This document shows positions 1 to 8,530 of a stretch of DNA of 64,000 nt, piece after piece (positions within the stretch are counted from its first letter, which is position 1; each line of letters opens with the position of its first letter). The notes below the pieces were generated by a model. That model made no database searches. It had not been told where the DNA came from and was given only the letters and a program-made list of their open reading frames with translations. The DNA lies in contig JADJTG010000002.1 in the NCBI GenBank assembly GCA_016711285.1, positions 496,001 to 560,000 of the forward strand, in the 5' to 3' direction. The position numbers were made by a program, and so were the translations under genes. This stretch comes from Sphingobacteriales bacterium. GTDB taxonomy: Bacteria > Bacteroidota > Bacteroidia > Chitinophagales > UBA2359.

Positions 1-37
1 GCATAATCTTCTCCAAAAGCTGCAAATAACTCTTCAT
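1..37 (-). CDS. Start of a gene running off the window, possibly thymidylate synthase
   Basis: An ATG at position 37 on the minus strand opens a frame that stays open to the window edge and reads MKSYLQLLEKIM. This resembles the usual N-terminus of bacterial thymidylate synthases, and dCTP deaminase, another pyrimidine-nucleotide enzyme, lies immediately upstream on the same strand. Only 12 codons are visible, so the assignment is an inference from a short match plus context. Confidence 0.4.
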   Translation of the reverse strand, partial: MKSYLQLLEKIM

Positions 38-71
38 ATACAATTGATAAATAAACGGTTAGAGTGTGTTT

Positions 72-620
72 TTAAAAAGACTTTTTAAAAATTATTTTCC
101 ACATCATACTTTCTACGGGCTTCATAGTGCGGTGGGTATATTTTGCATTGCGCTTGCTGTGGTAAGGCACTGCTACTTCGCCCGACATCTCAAAATAAAT
201 GAGCTGACCTATGGGCATACCCGCATACACACGCACGGGCTGTATGCACGAAATTTCGAGTGTCCAAGTATTACAAAATCCTACATCGCCCTTGCCGGCG
301 GTGGCGTGAATATAAATTCCCAAACGACCAATACTACTTTTGCCCTCCAAAAACGGAATGTGGCGGTGTGTTTCGGTATATTCTTCCGTAACACCCAAAT
401 AAATAGTGTGGGGCTGCAGCACAAAGCCCTCCGCCGGAATTAAAAGTTCTTCGATTGGATTATGTACTTTAGCATCTAATTCGCGCTGGGTATAAACTGC
501 TAAATAACGCCCCAAATGCACATCGTAAGAGTTAGAGCCTAAAGATTCGCGCTTGAAAGGTTCTATCAATATATCGCCTTTTTCTATCGCTTCTAAGATT
601 TTTGTATCGCTGAGTATCAT
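72..620 (-). CDS. dcd: dCTP deaminase
   Basis: This 182-residue protein deaminates dCTP to dUTP, which feeds dTMP synthesis in the cytosol. It has the family's normal length and the characteristic blocks: an N-terminal stretch ending GSNSYDVHLG, a GKSSIGRLGI block carrying the catalytic serine-arginine region, and ATAGKGDVGF followed by TLEI. The ATG at 620 is followed directly by the family-typical MILSD start. A TAGCTTTG hexamer-like promoter element lies on the minus strand at 645-652. The next gene on the same strand may be thymidylate synthase, giving a small dTMP-supply cluster. No defect is visible. Confidence 0.95.
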   Translation of the reverse strand: MILSDTKILEAIEKGDILIEPFKRESLGSNSYDVHLGRYLAVYTQRELDAKVHNPIEELLIPAEGFVLQPHTIYLGVTEEYTETHRHIPFLEGKSSIGRLGIYIHATAGKGDVGFCNTWTLEISCIQPVRVYAGMPIGQLIYFEMSGEVAVPYHSKRNAKYTHRTMKPVESMMWKIIFKKSF

Positions 621-773
621 TGTATAAAAAAAATCAATGCACTACAAAGCTACCATTTTTAGTTGAGCCGACGAATATTTTTCTTGCCAAATCACTAAAA
701 ACGAACCTATTGATATAATTTTCAGTATGCAAAAAATTACGCACAACAGCAGTGGCATTAAAAAATATTTCCG

Positions 774-808
774 TTTGTTAGGCTACATTCCTTTTTTTTA
801 TAACTTTG
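774..808 (+). promoter_or_regulatory. Bacteroidota-type promoter for the YbdK-like ligase
   Basis: TTTG at 774-777 and TAACTTTG at 801-808 are spaced as in Bacteroidota sigma-70 promoters (TTTG ... TAnnTTTG). Because the -7 element overlaps codon 1 of the longest reading frame (806), translation must start further down, at 908. Confidence 0.55.
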
Positions 809-907
809 GACTTTTGTCAATATTATAGCACCCAAAGCATCTTACAAATACAATTATTCGCAATACAAATAAATTATTTTTTACTACGATACGCATTATA
901 TTTTTTT

Positions 908-2008
908 ATGAAAAACACATTTACACTCGGAATAGAAGAGGAATACATGGTCATTGACCCTGTGACGCGCAACCTGAAATCGCACGAACAAAAAATCGTG
1001 GAAATTGCCGCCAACACGCTCGATGACAAAGTAAAAGCCGAAATGCACCAAGCTGTGGTAGAAGCGGGTACGGGCATTTGCAAAACGGTGGACGAAGCAC
1101 GCCAAGAAGTGGCAAAACTCCGCCGTGCCGTTGCCGAAATTGCCGACAGTCTGGGGCTTAAAATCGGAGCTTCGGGCACGCACCCTTTTACGCACTGGAA
1201 CACACAATTCATCACGCCCAACCCGCGCTACGAAGAAATCGTGAACGAAATGCAGGAAGCCGCACGCTCCAACCTCATTTTTGGTTTGCACGTGCATGTG
1301 GGTATGGAAGATAAAGACATGGCGGTACATATTTTAAATATGATGCGCTATTTTTTGCCGCACGTTTTCGCGCTTTCTACCAATTCGCCTTTTTGGGAGG
1401 GGCGCAATACGGGTTTCAAATCGTTCCGAACCAAAGTTTTTGAACGTTTTCCGCGCACGGGTTTGCCCGATTATTTCAACAGCTACGACGAACTGAAAAA
1501 CTACATCGACATTTTGGTAAAAACGGGCTGTATTGATAATGCCAAAAAAATTTGGTGGGATTTGCGCGTACATCCTTTCTTTCCGACCATTGAGTTTCGT
1601 ATTTGCGACATTCCGCTTACAGTAGATGAAACGGCGATGATGGCGGCACTTTTTCAGGCATTGGTAGCCAAACTCTACAAATTGCGCCAGCAAAATCTCA
1701 ATTTTATGATTTACACCCGCGCCCTTATCAACGAAAACAAATGGCGTGCTTCGCGGTATGGCATTGATGGCAAAATGATAGATTTCGGAAAAGAAGAAGA
1801 GGTGCGTACCCGCGTTTTGATTATGGAATTATTGGATTTTATTGATGATGTGGTAGATGATTTGGATAGCCGTCATTATGTAAATATGGTGCAGACCATT
1901 TTAGAAAAAGGCACCGGAGCCGACCGCCAGTTAGCGGTGTATCAGGAAACGGGCAGCTTGGAAAAAGTAGTGGATTATATTATGGAACAAACCTTGTTGG
2001 GGGTGTAG
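908..2008 (+). CDS. YbdK-type carboxylate-amine ligase (GCS2 family)
   Basis: This 366-residue protein belongs to the glutamate-cysteine ligase type 2 family, which makes ATP-dependent gamma-glutamyl-type amide bonds; YbdK of E. coli is a weak gamma-glutamyl:cysteine ligase. The N-terminus has the family's TLGIEEEYMVID nucleotide/metal block, followed by HPFTHWNTQ, LHVHVGMEDKD and DLRVHPFFPTIEFRICDIP, which line the active site. The frame is open from 806, but residues 1-34 of that longer version are hydrophobic and overlap a promoter, so the ATG at 908 is chosen. The true substrate is unknown. It stands alone, with no same-strand partner. Confidence 0.88.
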   Translation: MKNTFTLGIEEEYMVIDPVTRNLKSHEQKIVEIAANTLDDKVKAEMHQAVVEAGTGICKTVDEARQEVAKLRRAVAEIADSLGLKIGASGTHPFTHWNTQFITPNPRYEEIVNEMQEAARSNLIFGLHVHVGMEDKDMAVHILNMMRYFLPHVFALSTNSPFWEGRNTGFKSFRTKVFERFPRTGLPDYFNSYDELKNYIDILVKTGCIDNAKKIWWDLRVHPFFPTIEFRICDIPLTVDETAMMAALFQALVAKLYKLRQQNLNFMIYTRALINENKWRASRYGIDGKMIDFGKEEEVRTRVLIMELLDFIDDVVDDLDSRHYVNMVQTILEKGTGADRQLAVYQETGSLEKVVDYIMEQTLLGV

Positions 2009-2472
2009 TAAGTGTTGTACCCAATGCTAAAACGACCGAACAATCATCAACCGACCGACAGAAAATTGTAACTTGTGGTTTGTAATTTTACAATAAAATA
2101 GATGAATTTAGAACAGTACATAGACAACATCAATAAACGCTACAAACTTGGAAACGCCACCGAGCATACGTTTCGTGGCGACCTGCAACAACTTTTAGAA
2201 AGTTTAATACCTGACATCAGGGCAACCAACGAACCCAAAAGACAAAGTTGCGGTGCTCCCGATTACATTCTCACCAAAAAAGAAATTCCGGTTGGTTTTA
2301 TTGAAGCAAAAGACATTGGCGACAAAGACCTTGAAGGAGCAAAGAAAACAGGTAACAAAGAACAGTTTGACCGATACAAGGCTTCGCTGAACAACTTAAT
2401 TTTTACAGACTACCTCGACTTTCATTTGTATCGTGACGGACAATTTGTAATGAAAATTGCCATTGCGACCAC

Positions 2473-2497
2473 CCCTGACTCCTCCAAAGGAGGGGAA
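2473..2497. repeat. Short G/C-rich palindromic repeat inside the type ISP gene (copy 1)
   Basis: CCTCCAAAGGAGG at 2481-2493 is a perfect 13-nt inverted repeat with A/C-rich flanks. It is inserted in frame in an A/T-rich gene and is one of several related copies within 3.2 kb. Confidence 0.7.
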
Positions 2498-3195
2498 ATA
2501 AAGGCTTTACCCGAAAACTTTGCAAGTTTTGAAAATCTAATTAAAGACTTTTGCTCCAACATTGGACAAACCATAAAAAGTTCAAAAAAATTGGCAGAAA
2601 TGATGGCGGGCAAAGCCCGCCTTCTTTCTGATATTATTGAGAAATCCTTGACAAGTGACCAAGAAAACCACGATGACAGCACACTAAAAGACCAGATGAA
2701 CGCCTTTAAGCAAATCCTTATTCACGACATTACACCTCAAGGATTTGCCGATGTATACGCTCAAACCATTGCTTACGGAATGTTTGCGGCTCGATTGCAC
2801 GACCCAACTTTACCCACTTTTAGCCGACAAGAAGCAGCAGAACTTATACCAAAATCAAATCCGTTTTTACGCAAACTGTTTGGTTACATTGCTGGGCCCG
2901 ACATTGACGACCGTATTAAATGGATAGTTGACAGTTTGGTAGATATATTTTTGGCTTGCAACGTAGAAGAACTTTTAAAAAACTACGGCAAGGCAACAAA
3001 AATGGAAGACCCGATTATCCATTTTTACGAAACATTTTTGAGTGAATACGACCCAAAATTGCGAAAGGCTCGTGGCGTTTGGTACACTCCGCAGCCCGTT
3101 GTAAATTTTATTGTTCGTGCTGTTGATGATATTTTAAAAACAGAATTTGATTTACCGCAAGGACTTGCCGACAATAGCAAAACAAAAATAACCAT

Positions 3196-3229
3196 CCCGT
3201 CCTACGGACACCCTTCCAAAGGAAGGGAA
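3196..3229. repeat. Palindromic repeat (copy 2)
   Basis: Two palindromes sit side by side: GTCCTACGGAC at 3199-3209 and CCCTTCCAAAGGAAGGG at 3211-3227. The same pair of modules (a GTCC-GGAC hairpin and a CCTCC-GGAGG hairpin) recurs in the other copies. Confidence 0.7.
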
Positions 3230-3460
3230 TTGGAAGTGCACAAAGTGCAAATATTGGACCCAGCGACAGGCACAGGAACTTTTTTAGCTGAAACCATAAA
3301 ACACATTCACAAAAAGTTTGAAGGACAAAAAGGAATTTGGAGCAATTATGTAGAAACGCATTTATTGCCTCGCCTCAATGGTTTTGAGTTGCTAATGGCA
3401 AGTTATGCAATGGCACATTTAAAATTAGATTTGCTTTTAACTGAAACAGGTTATAAAAAT

Positions 3461-3500
3461 TCTCCTCCAAATGGAGGGGTGTCCGCAGGACGGGGTGGTC
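3461..3500. repeat. Palindromic repeat (copy 3)
   Basis: CTCCTCCAAATGGAGGGG is followed by GTCCGCAGGAC and GGGGTGGTC (3462-3500). It adds about 13 residues in frame (SPPNGGVSAGRGG) to the methylase domain, next to the position where family members have a plain surface loop. Confidence 0.7.
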
Positions 3501-3748
3501 AAAGACTTCGCGTGTACCTCACCAACAGTTTAGAAGAAAGCCACCCCGACACAGGAACGCTCTTTGCCAATTGGTTAAGCACCGAAGCCAACGAAGCCAA
3601 TCACATCAAAAGAGATACGCCTGTAATGTGTGTTATTGGAAATCCGCCTTACAGCGGAATATCTTCAAACAATGGCGAATGGATTAGCAAACTGATTGAA
3701 GATTATAAAAAGATTGGAAAGAAAAAAAAATCAATCTTGGATAAATGA

Positions 3749-4498
3749 TGACTATTAAATTCTTGCGTTACGGTCAACATTTTATAGAAAAAACGGAAGT
3801 GGAGTTTTAGCATTTATCAATCACATGGTTTTTAGATAATCCAACTTCTAGAGGTATGCGTTGGCATTTATTAAAACTTATGATAAAATTTATATTTTAG
3901 ATTTACACGGAAATGCTAGAAAAAAAGAAGTTTGTCCTGATGGTTCTACAGACCAAAATGTATTTGATATAATGCAAGGGGTTTCCATAAATATCTTTGT
4001 AAAAACTGGAAAGAAAAAGAAAAACGAACTAGGCAAGGTATTTCATTTTGATTTACAAGGAAAAAGAGAGTTTAAATATGATTTTTTTAAATGATAATAC
4101 TATAAAATCATTAGAATGGAAACCTTTAGAATTTACAAAACCCAATTACTTTTTTGTTCCTAAGAATTTTGATAATATTAAAGAATTACAATAAAGGAAT
4201 TAAAATTTCAAATATTTAAAATAAACATGCGGGTATTAAAACTAAAAGACCATGGATATCTACATTTTGATAAAAAAAACTTCAAAAAGAATAAATATAT
4301 TATAATGAATAAATTAAATTTTGATGAAATTAGAAGCAAATATATTTTTAAAAGAAGAAAAACTGGCAAGTTAAAAGCCTGAACTTGAAAATAATTTTCA
4401 GTAAGAAAAATAAAATTTTAAAATATTAATATAGACCATTTGATATTAGGCATACTTATTTTGATAATAAAGGTTGCTTTCAAGAACAGAAGGAAATA
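3749..4498 (+). pseudogene. Degenerate middle of the type ISP enzyme
   Basis: No intact frame exists here, but pieces of the type ISP protein can be read in all three frames in the right order. There is a stretch matching FIEK-GSGVLAFINH near 3780-3820, then ILDLHGNARKKE and FDIMQGVSINIFVKTGKKKK (3861-4094), then NDNTIKSLEWKPL and PNYFFVPKNFDN near 4090-4190. The remainder to 4498 is A/T-rich with no recognisable match. Multiple indels and stops point to real decay here, not just base-calling error. Confidence 0.75.
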
Positions 4499-4670
4499 AT
4501 GAATAACATTTTAATAAAAACAACTTTGGATTACCGACAATTGGCTGAAGAAATGGTGACTCACATTTTATTAAAAATGTTTCAGATGATTTTATCAAAC
4601 AAGATGAATTCAAGGCAAAATTTCCCTTTATATCTTTATCCTGAAACCAACGAAGAACAAAGCATTGAAG

Positions 4671-4699
4671 CCTCCCCTAACCCCTCCAAAGGAGGGGAA
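4671..4699. repeat. Palindromic repeat (copy 4)
   Basis: CCCCTCCAAAGGAGGGG at 4681-4697 is a near-perfect inverted repeat inserted in frame ahead of the DUF559 insertion. Confidence 0.65.
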
Positions 4700-4780
4700 T
4701 TCGAGCGAGTACCCAACCTAAACCCAGAAATAGTAAAGCAAATAGCAGAGAAATTAGGTTTAACTTTTGTACCCGAAAAA

Positions 4781-5332
4781 TTCCCCTCCGATGGAGGGGT
4801 GGTCGAAGACCGGGGCGGTAAAAATACTGGAGGGGTGGCTGAAAGTCGGGGTGGTAGAAACACCAAAAATTACATGGACTTACCTTACAATCCAAATCTC
4901 AAAGAAAGAGCCAAAGAATTGAGGAAAGCGGGTAATTTATCTGAAGTGTTATTTTGGAATCAAGTAAAAAACAAACAATTTAAAGGGTTTGATTTTGACA
5001 GACAAAAAATAGTTGGTAATTATATTGTAGATTTTTATTGCACTAATTGCAATGTAGTAATAGAAATTGATGGCAGCAGTCATGATGATAAACAAGAATA
5101 TGATGCAGCAAGAGACTCATTTTTAGAAAGTTTAGGTTTAACAGTAATTCATATTCCTGTTATAGATGTAATGAAGAACATGGGTGGGGTAATGGAAATG
5201 CTTTTTAACCACCCCGCCCTAAAGGGCACCCCTTCAGAGGAGGGGAATGAACCTCCCCGTCCTTCAGACACCCCTCCAGAGGAAGGGAATGAACCTCCCC
5301 GTCCTTCAGACACCCCTTCGGAGGAAGGGAAT
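4781..5332 (+). mobile_element. In-frame insertion unit: DUF559 nuclease flanked by palindromic repeats
   Basis: Left flank 4781-4857 and right flank 5208-5332 are made of the same palindromic modules (CCCCTCC-GGAGGGG and GTCC/GAC-type). Between them, from the ATG at 4874, lies a domain of about 110 residues with the DUF559 signature: LPYNPNLKERAKELRK, VLFWNQVKNKQFKG, GNYIVDFYC and NVVIEIDGSSH. DUF559 is a Vsr/MutH-like PD-(D/E)XK nuclease fold, and the acidic residues of IVDFYC and VIEIDG are the expected metal ligands. Type ISP proteins normally pass directly from FVPE to FAPIDIL at this point, so the whole unit (about 550 bp) is an insertion that preserved the frame. It could be translated alone from 4874 or as part of the fusion. 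Mobility is an inference. Confidence 0.75.
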
Positions 5333-5590
5333 TTTGCACCTATTGACATTTTAGATTACATCTATGCGGTTTTACATTCGCCAACGTACAGAGAAAAATA
5401 CAAAGAATTTTTAAAAATTGATTTTCCGAGAGTGCCTTATCCAAAAGACAAAGATACTTTTTGGAAATTGGTAAAATTGGGTGGAGAAATCCGACAAATC
5501 CATTTATTAGAAAGCCCAACCGTTGAAAAATACATCACTCAATATCCCGAAGACGGAAACAACACAGTTACAAAACCTCGCTTTACAAAT

Positions 5591-5630
5591 TCCTCTCCTT
5601 TGGAGGGGTGTCCGCAGGACGGGGTGGTCG
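5591..5630. repeat. Palindromic repeat (copy 5)
   Basis: TCCTCTCCTTTGGAGGGG is followed by GTCCGCAGGAC and GGGGTGGTC, the same module order as copy 3, again in frame in the C-terminal part of the type ISP gene. Confidence 0.65.
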
Positions 5631-5848
5631 GCAAAGTGTACATCAACGACACACAGTATTTCGACAATGTACCGCAAGTGGCTTGGGACTTTTATATTGG
5701 CGGTTATCAACCTGCCCAAAAATGGCTCAAAGACAGAAAGGATAGAGTATTAGAGTTTGATGATATTTTTCATTATCAAAAAATCATCGTTGCATTGACA
5801 GAAACGGACAGACTAATGAACGAAATAAACAAAATTGACATCGAATGA

Positions 5849-5993
5849 GCATAAGCACCGAGCATACAAGGTTTTGCCAAAAATGAGACAAAAGTCCTAA
5901 ATTTGACCATTCGAACTACTATCAACATTTGTGGATTATTGAATATTTTTGCCCCGAAACCCGCCCGAACGCAAAGCCCCGAAACCGTTATCA
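5849..5993 (+). repeat. attC-like intergenic site after the type ISP gene
   Basis: It begins at the stop codon of the type ISP frame and ends CGCAAAGCCCC-GAAACCGTTA (5969-5989), matching the 3' block of the site family found after the other accessory genes. Internal words (CCTAAATTTGACCATTCG, CAACATTTGTGGA) match copies at 58437 and 59248. The 5' end is less well conserved and the cassette start is not identified. Confidence 0.5.
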
Positions 5994-6018
5994 ATTTTAA
6001 ATTTTATACAACTTTATG

Positions 6019-6062
6019 AAACGTATGGCGTTTTTTTTAAAAAAAAGAAACGTCATACGTTT
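6019..6062. terminator. Hairpin before batA
   Basis: AAACGTATGGCGTTT (6019-6033) pairs with AAACGTCATACGTTT (6048-6062), a 15-bp stem with one mismatch and an A/T loop, followed by T residues. It probably isolates batA from the accessory gene upstream. Confidence 0.55.
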
Positions 6063-6123
6063 TTAATTTCGGTTATTTTTTTTATTTTCTTGAAAAGAAA
6101 CTTCGCTATTCAGTAAAAAAACC

Positions 6124-7146
6124 ATGATATTTTTATATCCGTATATTTTGCTGCTGTTGCTATTGCCTTTGGCTCTACTATTGCGCCATGTGTGGTATAG
6201 TCTGCGCCGCCAACATTCTGCCGCCACCGCCGACTCCGCGCTGATGGTTTCTCACCTCAACCGCGAGCAATGGAGAGGTGTTCACTCGTGGCGCAGCCGT
6301 TTGTATCCGCACCTGCCCCTGCTCCTCATCGCCGCATTTGCCCTGTTGGTAGTGGCATTGGCACGCCCCCAAAAACTCTACGAACAACAAAAAATCAACG
6401 CCGAAGGCTTGGATATTGTGCTGGCTCTTGATGTATCGGGCAGTATGCTCGCCCGCGACTTTGAGCCTGACCGCTTGGAGGCAATGAAAAAAAGTGCCGC
6501 CGAATTTGTGCGCCGCCGCACCAACGACCGCATTGGCTTGGTGGTTTTTTCGGGCGAAGCCTTCACGCAATGCCCCCTCACCACCGACCACCACCTGCTG
6601 CTCCAACTTATCAGTCAGCTCAAAACCGGAATATTGGAAGACGGCACAGCCGTTGGCAAAGGTTTGGCAACCGCCGTCAATCGCCTCATAGAAACAAAAG
6701 CAGCCTCCAAAATTATCATTTTGCTCACCGATGGCACCGACACCAAAGTAGCCCTCAGCCCCTTAGATGCCGCCGACATTGCAGCACAATACGGCATTAA
6801 AGTTTATACCATCGGTGTTGGCTCCAATGACGAAGTACCTTTTCCGATGCAGGATATATTTGGCAGCACCGTACTAAAAAATACGCTGATGCCCTTAGAT
6901 GAAACCGTACTGAAAGAAATTGCCCAACGCTGTCAGGGAAAATATTTTCATGCGCAAGACCAAAGCGCGCTGCAAGCCATTTACAAAGAAATCGACCGTC
7001 TTGAAAAAACAACAGCAGAAGTAACCACACTGCGCCGTTACAGCGAGCAATATCGCATTTTTGCCATACCTGCCTTGCTGTTGCTATTGCTGTTTCCTTT
7101 GTTAAAAATCACCATTTTCAGGGGTTTATTGGAGCGGGTGTGGTAG
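6124..7146 (+). CDS. batA: BatA-like VWA-domain membrane protein
   Basis: This 340-residue inner-membrane protein is of the Bacteroidota aerotolerance (Bat) type. It has two N-terminal membrane segments (about residues 3-22 and 60-80), a von Willebrand A domain (about 97-290) and a C-terminal membrane segment (about 312-332). The metal-ion-dependent adhesion site is complete: DVSGS near residue 104, a threonine in the DGTAVG region, and LTDGTD. BatA proteins are normally encoded with a MoxR ATPase, batB and TPR partners, and are linked to stress resistance by genetics only. Here the gene stands alone between an accessory region and a convergent gene, so its partners must be elsewhere. Confidence 0.85.
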   Translation: MIFLYPYILLLLLLPLALLLRHVWYSLRRQHSAATADSALMVSHLNREQWRGVHSWRSRLYPHLPLLLIAAFALLVVALARPQKLYEQQKINAEGLDIVLALDVSGSMLARDFEPDRLEAMKKSAAEFVRRRTNDRIGLVVFSGEAFTQCPLTTDHHLLLQLISQLKTGILEDGTAVGKGLATAVNRLIETKAASKIIILLTDGTDTKVALSPLDAADIAAQYGIKVYTIGVGSNDEVPFPMQDIFGSTVLKNTLMPLDETVLKEIAQRCQGKYFHAQDQSALQAIYKEIDRLEKTTAEVTTLRRYSEQYRIFAIPALLLLLLFPLLKITIFRGLLERVW

Positions 7147-7161
7147 CGTTTTTTTACTTTT

Positions 7162-8258
7162 TTATTCATCGTTCATCACTTTGGTTTGATGACGTATGCT
7201 TTCCAAACGCAGCGCATCTAAAAGCATATTGATAAAATAATTACCTAAGCCCAAAGCCTCCGCTTTCTCATGAAAACGGCGATAAATATCGTCCCATCGC
7301 TCGCGCTGATAAATGGTGATATTATTTTCTTTTTATAATTTCCTATGCTATCCACTACTTTCATACGCTGCGCCAACAACAATAATACTTCATCATCAAA
7401 ATGATTGATTTGCTCGCGCAAAGCATTCATAGCCGTAGTAAATGCAGGTTCTTGCGTACTGGATTTTCGCCATATCAGTTGGTCGAGCAAAGTATTGAGC
7501 GTTTCGGGTGTAATCTGTTGTTTGGCATCGCTCCAAGCCGCATCGGGATTGGGGTGACTTTCTATCATCAAACCATCAAAATTGAGGTCAATGCTTTTTT
7601 GTGCCACGCGCTGCAAGGTATCGCGTCTGCCGCAAATATGCGAAGGGTCGCAGAGCAACAATTTTTCGGGATAACGCCGCCGCATTTCCAAAGGCAAATG
7701 CCACATGGGCACATTGCGATAATCTGTATTGCCGTAGCTCGAAAAACCACGATGCACCAAGCCCACTTGCTGTAATCCGGCTTGCTCCAAACGCTCCACT
7801 GCCCCACTCCACAATTCCACATCGGGATTAATGGGATTTTTTACCAGTACCGGAATTTGTACGCCCCGCAAGGCATCGGCGATTTCCTGCACACTGAACG
7901 GATTAACAGTGCTGCGCGCACCTATCCACAATACATCTATATCGTGCGCCAGTGCCTCTTCTACATGTTTGGCAGTGGCGGTTTCTACCATCACCGGCAA
8001 GCCGCTCATTTGTCTGGCAGTACGCAACCACGACAAAGCCACCGTGCCCACTCCCTCAAACTGCCCCGGACGAGTGCGCGGTTTCCATACGCCGGCACGG
8101 AGCATATCTATTTTATCATTTTTTGCCAAGCGCAAAGCCGTTTCAAGCACTTGCTCTTCTGTTTCGGCACTGCAAGGACCGGCAATCATCAAAGGGCGTT
8201 TGTTCCATTTTTCCTGAACAACAGAAGATGCTGCAAAAGAGCGAATATAATTGGTCAT
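7162..8258 (-). CDS. DAHP synthase / chorismate mutase type II fusion (one frameshift)
   Basis: The first enzyme of aromatic amino-acid synthesis (phosphoenolpyruvate plus erythrose-4-phosphate) is fused here to a chorismate mutase, as is usual in Bacteroidota. Residues about 15-260 are a class I KDPG/DAHP aldolase barrel: IAGPCSAETEEQ, RAGVWKPRTRPGQFEG, the QE-containing substrate loop, and LLCDPSHICGRRD. Residues about 275-365 are the AroQ-type mutase helix bundle (INHFDDEVLLLLAQRMKVVD). The frame breaks at a T5 run (A5 on the coding strand, 7330-7334). Adding one A restores KENNITIYQRERWDD and runs to a TAA at 7162-7164. A sequencing error is the simplest explanation. Confidence 0.88.
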
Positions 8259-8530
8259 TATTGTAAAAACAGCTGCGTTTTATATAAAAAACTAAAAATA
8301 GATTGACTTAATAAATGTTTTTTTGTGCAAAAAAAATTCAATCTTCAAAAAAAATATATTTATACAAAAAAATACTATCTTGTTTCGCAACATCAACAAG
8401 CCCACAGGTATATAAAATCGTATTGCATAAAAATATGTTCATTTTTGGGCAAAGAAAGTATGTCTGTTGTTATAATTTTTTTATTTTTATCACACATCAA
8501 CGCTTCACACTCTAATTTTTATTATTGAAT

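Larger units (their letters stand above)
2102..3748 (+). pseudogene. Type ISP restriction-modification enzyme, N-terminal half (broken)
   Basis: This is the first 548 residues of a single-polypeptide restriction-modification enzyme. Residues 1-130 form a PD-(D/E)XK-type nuclease region (CGAPDY ... VGFIEAKD). Residues about 320-540 are an N6-adenine methylase: GVWYTPQPVV, the SAM-binding ILDPATGTGTFLAET, and the catalytic NPPY at the end. The frame is lost right after NPPYSG, and recognisable downstream family sequence continues in other frames, so the gene is dead or heavily damaged. Three G/C-rich palindromic repeats have inserted in frame inside it, adding peptides such as SSKGGE and SPPNGGVSAGRGG. 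The original product would exceed 1000 residues and include a helicase/translocase-like segment and a target-recognition region. Confidence 0.85.
4499..5848 (+). pseudogene. Type ISP enzyme, C-terminal part, with an inserted DUF559 nuclease unit
   Basis: The frame carries the C-terminal target-recognition part of the type ISP family at both ends. Before the insertion lies LNPEIVKQIAEKLGLTFVPE; after it lie FAPIDILDYIYAVLHSPTYR, LLESPTVEKYITQYPEDG and VPQVAWDFYIGGYQPAQKWL. Between them, about 4781-5332, sits an unrelated nuclease unit flanked by palindromic repeats. Everything is kept in one frame, so a chimeric 449-residue product is possible, although the parent gene is broken upstream. A further repeat copy interrupts the C-terminal part at 5591-5630. 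The start at 4499 is only the first ATG of the surviving frame. Confidence 0.8.

Noticed and set aside
66..443. Plus-strand frame opposite dcd
   Set aside because: It is an antisense shadow of a well-conserved enzyme, with no start signals or family match.
2102..5848. Treating all frame breaks in the type ISP gene as sequencing errors
   Set aside because: The middle 750 bp has many indels, stops and lost segments in all frames, far beyond isolated homopolymer slips, so real decay is the better reading.
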